From: Phaeoceros laevis | Lineage: Eukaryota > Anthocerotophyta > Anthocerotopsida > Notothyladales | Assembly: GCA_049999765.1 (NCBI GenBank) | Contig: JBNGIQ010007196.1 | Coordinates: forward strand, 1 to 32,260 | DNA: 32,260 bases | Direction: 5' to 3' | Part shown: positions 28,817 to 32,260 of the stretch, piece by piece | How positions within the stretch are numbered: the first letter of the stretch is position 1 | How the letters are laid out: each line of letters begins with the position of its first letter | The notes under the pieces: generated by a model | Databases searched by the model: none | The model's input: only the letters and a program-made list of their open reading frames with translations | What the model was told of the DNA's origin: nothing | Made by a program: the position numbers and the translations under genes

Positions 28817-30622
28817 CACTATCTCAGCCATGCTAGCAGGGTGGACAGCTCCTCGCTTGGTCAGCTCCACTGGACAATTACGTTTGAAATGTTCATTCGA
28901 CCCGCACGTAAAACAAGGTCAATCGGGTTTCATCTTATTCAAGCGTTCCAGCTACAATTTGACAATGGTCTGTTTCTGAGCCGCCACCTCCCTCTTCAAG
29001 TCAGAAACATGTCGCTGAACCTGTTCCTCGCAGATCTTTCGGATATCATTTAAAGAAATGTTGGTGTTCATCGGCCCGTCCATCTGCCTCTTCTTATCTG
29101 GATCGAATCCTAGGTTGGCATGAATTCCAGGCAAGTTGCCTCCGCCGTTGGAAGGGCTATCCAACTGCTTCTTTCTGTCAGAATCAAATCCCGTACCAGC
29201 GTATCCTCCGTGCAGATTGACTCCGCTGTTCTGATTGGCGGGTGTGACTTTAGTTTTCCCTTCTCGTCGGTTTGCCAAGTCATGGAATGATGCCGTCTCC
29301 ACCCACGCGTCGAAAGTACCTGGCAAGATGCTCATCATGATCTCCACCTTGGCTCGGATTTGCGTACTGGATAATCCCTTCAAGAACCGCATCCGAACGT
29401 TCACACCGTCGACACTGACCCCTAAACGGGTAGCCATTCTTCTGATGGCATCAGCGTAAGAAGTCACCGATTCATCCGCCAGCTGGATCCTCAATTCAAA
29501 TTGTTGCCATAACGCATGTTCATCCTGACCGACGTATTGTCTTTCGAACATGGCCCAAAATCTTCGCCAACCCTCATCAGCTCCTAGGACATTCTTGTCA
29601 AAGTGGTTTTCCCGATTCTGGTACCATGTGGCGGCCGAACCTGTGAGCTTGGACTGAGCATGTTCGAGGGCATCCTCTGCACTCCATCCATTTACCTTCA
29701 CTGCACGTGCTAAGGCCCTGAGCCAAGCCTCCGCCTCCACCGGGCATGGATAGCCTTTCCCTCCAAAAAATTCCGGGATTTTGATAACATTCTTCCCCGA
29801 CATTCTCAATGGCCAAGCTAGATTAGCATTCGGATTTGCCATGAACGCTTGAGCATACGGATTCGGCGTATTGCTTGCCACGGGATGCCTGATCTGAGGA
29901 CAAGGTATAGCAGTGATAGTTGCCCTAGGCGTCTCCGACATCTGTTCCTTCAATATGCTTCCAGCTGTGGCCGCAAGCCCTGCATTGGACAGCATTTGTT
30001 GAAATCGGTTGATGCTGCTCCTTTTCTTTGACTTAAGCGTAGACATAAATTGCCGGATCTGCTCTTTCAGTTTTGCGTCGTCATCGGGCACATTTCCGCT
30101 GTTCTCCCCTTTCAACGGAACACCCTGCGCTTGCAGATCTGGCCCCGTTTCCGGGGGTTTGTCCTCCTCATCACTTCCTTTGCCAGATCCCTTGTTTCGA
30201 GCGCTTTCCTTAGCTAACAGTTTGGCATGGACTTCAATGAGATCTTGGGCAGCAGGGAATGACAATACCTTCTGACAAGCTTCCCTGTATAAGCGTTCCT
30301 CCTCCTCTTTAGCATCTTCTTGATCCAATTGGTCATCCATATTTAGATAATCGCCTGCATCCATCTCTGTAGCAACGTATGGACCCCCTCGTTTGGTGAC
30401 TCTGCTAAAGACTGCCTTCCCACTAGAAACACCACTGACAAATGCACCAGAAATCGGGCCCCCTTTCTCTGCGGATCTCTTCTTCAAGCTTCTCCACACG
30501 AAGTCAAGGTAACCGCCACTTTCTTCCTCTCCGTCACGCTTCGGATTCTGTTCTGGTGTATTAGGAACGTATAATCTAACTCCTCCTGGCAGCCGATAAT
30601 CTTCAGACATTCGCATCAACAT
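28817..30622 (-). pseudogene. Gypsy-1 gag with CCHC knuckle, two premature stops
   Basis: A 556-codon frame (30622-28952) is the longest gypsy-1 ORF left. The probable start is the third Met, at 30610 (MSEDYRLPGG). Acidic and Lys-rich low-complexity segments lead to the capsid (retrotrans_gag-type) region at about residues 290-430, with AWLRALARAVKVNGW, ATWYQNREN and FWAMFERQYVG. A short internal duplication (GTGFDSDRKKQLD and LGFDPDKKRQMD) and a helical tail follow. TAG at 28952-28954 and TGA at 28919-28921 interrupt the end; beyond them, in the same frame, is the knuckle C-x2-C-x4-H-x4-C (CFTCGSNEHFKRNC, 28874-28915). It reaches the inserted block at 28817 in MAEIV. Confidence 0.9.
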
Positions 30623-30723
30623 ATCTTTCTCACATTCACAAGGTCCCTGTCACAAAAGAGGAAAAAGAGATCACTTCTCCTCCCTCTTCCTCGATAAAAA
30701 TACAGGAAGCCAGATCTTGCCGA

Positions 30724-30741
30724 CCAAGGCTGTGATACCAA
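30724..30741 (-). promoter_or_regulatory. Gypsy-1 primer binding site for initiator Met tRNA
   Basis: On the minus strand it reads TTGGTATCACAGCCTTGG. The plant initiator tRNA-Met site is TGGTATCAGAGCC-like, so 12 of the first 13 bases match. It lies about 115 bases upstream of the gag start, as expected for the 5' leader of an LTR retrotransposon, and sets the element's orientation. Confidence 0.75.
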
Positions 30742-30744
30742 TCT

Positions 30745-32260
30745 TTCACAGTTCGCGAGAAAGATCAGCTGAGTCAGGTTAAATGGCAGGAATCCTCGCG
30801 GGTCTGACAAACATCCCTAGCCGAGTGCGTGAACCACAACTAGCGCGCTACCGGCTCCTCCCAGCGTCCTCCGGGACAATGGCCCCACGACTACTGACAC
30901 CTTCCCCCTGGGGCCACATCAAACCCTTGCTGAGACTCTGCCATAGCCCGTCCCGCCCGCCCCTGACACCCTGCTCCAAACCCCCAAAATTAGGCGTTCC
31001 CCAAACTAGCGCCGGTCCCGCTAATATAGCTTGGAAATTTCTAACTACGCTCTTGCCAAACGACTTCACATACAGAAGTTTCTATTAACGTTCAATTACT
31101 GAAGTCTTGTGGTTGCATTGTCTGGCCCGGCCCGGTATTTCGCTTCTTCCCCACGATGCGCGAAGGGAATGCCACAAGGTGTTCGCCGTAGTTGGGTGTA
31201 GTTTGGTAACTACCGATTTTGGCCTACTTCGCCCTTGACGTCATCAATTTTGGTGGATTTGGGTCGAAAACGCGACCTCCAAACTACGCGAATGACACCG
31301 GCGGGACAGACGTCTGCGGACACAATATTTTCCCAGCACCATGGTTCTCACGGCAGATAAAAAAGTTAACAGCCGTCGTGGGTCTAAGCGCGGTTTCCCG
31401 TTCACTTGATGTGGTGACGTGCCCAACGAAAGGAGGGGGGCTGCCCATGTCCAATTTTGTCCAAAAATGGAGCTGCGGTTCGAACTTTTTTTGAGGGTCT
31501 ATAATTTGTCCATTGCGCTTGAAACTTTTACTACATGCTCTAGCATGCAGATTATAGCATGTGGCAAAATTTGGGGTCTTCCTGACTTTCCTATATTTAG
31601 TTATAAAATTCCAAAGTTCTATGGAAATCCACAAGTTCCATCCCTCGTGCTGTACCACATAGTGCACCATTCTGTCTCTACTTTAGTGTTTCTTGTAGAT
31701 CTTTTTATTCTCTACAAGAATGTCTTTGGTGTCATTCCAAGATGTGGCCAGATACGTTGCCCTAATGGCCCAAAACATGGATCTCTAGTATCTCTGAAGT
31801 CACTAAAATAATTCCACAGGCCATTATATTAATCTTTCGAGTCCAGTAATTTGAGGACATCACAGAAGACACATCATACAGGCTGTGAAAAAAAACCAGC
31901 CTCTAATTCGATTTTCTCGATGCCCGTACTCATGTTTAGGTGCCTCTCAAGCCATGAAGCTTGCAGCCTAGGCACAGCCCTTGGACACCGTGGTCACCAA
32001 ATGCACAAATCGGTCACGAGAGTACAGGTAGGTAGCGTGAGAGAGATGAGAGACAGAAGGGAGGAGAAGGGCAAGTACGATACGGTGCTGACTTCCGTCC
32101 GGGCGTACTGGCACCAGTTGGATTGTTTCTCCCTCACTTTAGGACCTCGCCACCACTTGGGGACTGTTTGGTTGTCGCCATTACTCTCGAGCTGTGAGCT
32201 CCAGCTACATTCCTCTGGAAAATGCCGCAACTGTTTGAAGCGTCTGTGTGTGGAGGGAAG
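30745..32260. other. Presumed gypsy-1 5' LTR and flanking sequence, boundaries unknown
   Basis: On the minus strand the 5' LTR should end immediately before the primer site. The sequence from 30745 onward (GC-rich to about 31470, AT-richer beyond) has no recognisable gene. No second copy is visible in the window, so the LTR length cannot be set. A TATA-like CTATATTAG lies on the minus strand near 31020-31030. Confidence 0.4.

Overview
The window looks like a transposon-dense stretch of a large eukaryotic nuclear genome, most likely a streptophyte (charophyte-type) green alga. The reasons are two Ty3/gypsy retrotransposons with plant-like organisation, an initiator-Met-tRNA primer site, plant-type telomere-like motifs, and above all a gypsy polyprotein fused to a C5 cytosine DNA methyltransferase, an arrangement I know only from charophytes and dinoflagellates. 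The organism is an inference. No intact host gene, rRNA or tRNA gene was found.

Outer layer. One degenerate gypsy element (gypsy-1, minus strand) brackets most of the window. Its primer binding site (30724-30741), gag and CCHC knuckle (28817-30622) lie at the right; protease, reverse transcriptase (RT), RNase H, a PHD-like zinc finger and integrase (5713 down to 1547) lie at the left. The knuckle and the protease start join at a shared CAC, so the roughly 23.1 kb between them (5718-28816) appears to be inserted material that later received further nested insertions.

Inner layer. At 10125-20429 (plus strand) lies gypsy-2: gag with two CCHC knuckles, aspartic protease, C5 DNA methyltransferase, RT, RNase H, H2C2/integrase and a C-terminal PHD finger. 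The methyltransferase and RT share one open frame (16195-18384), so this is a genuine fusion. The copy is dead: protease DTG is HTG, the RT YIDD-type box is YINY, and there are several frameshifts. It is also cut by a 2.3 kb LINE fragment in gag, by short LINE tails in protease and integrase, and by a 181 bp tandem duplication in integrase.

Scattered layer. Two families of short 3'-tail repeats recur. Family alpha, with an (ATTC)n tail, is the 3' end of the LINE in gypsy-2 gag (three copies). Family beta, with an (AC)n tail, has six copies; one sits in a hairpin minisatellite with a matching target-site duplication. Also present are a TRIM-like element with 182 bp TG...CA terminal repeats (22573-23481), an older copy of its interior (5714-6248), a 151 bp foldback element (20522-20672) and several minisatellites. 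The stretches 7343-9840, 24542-28790 and 30745-32260 hold no gene I can recognise.
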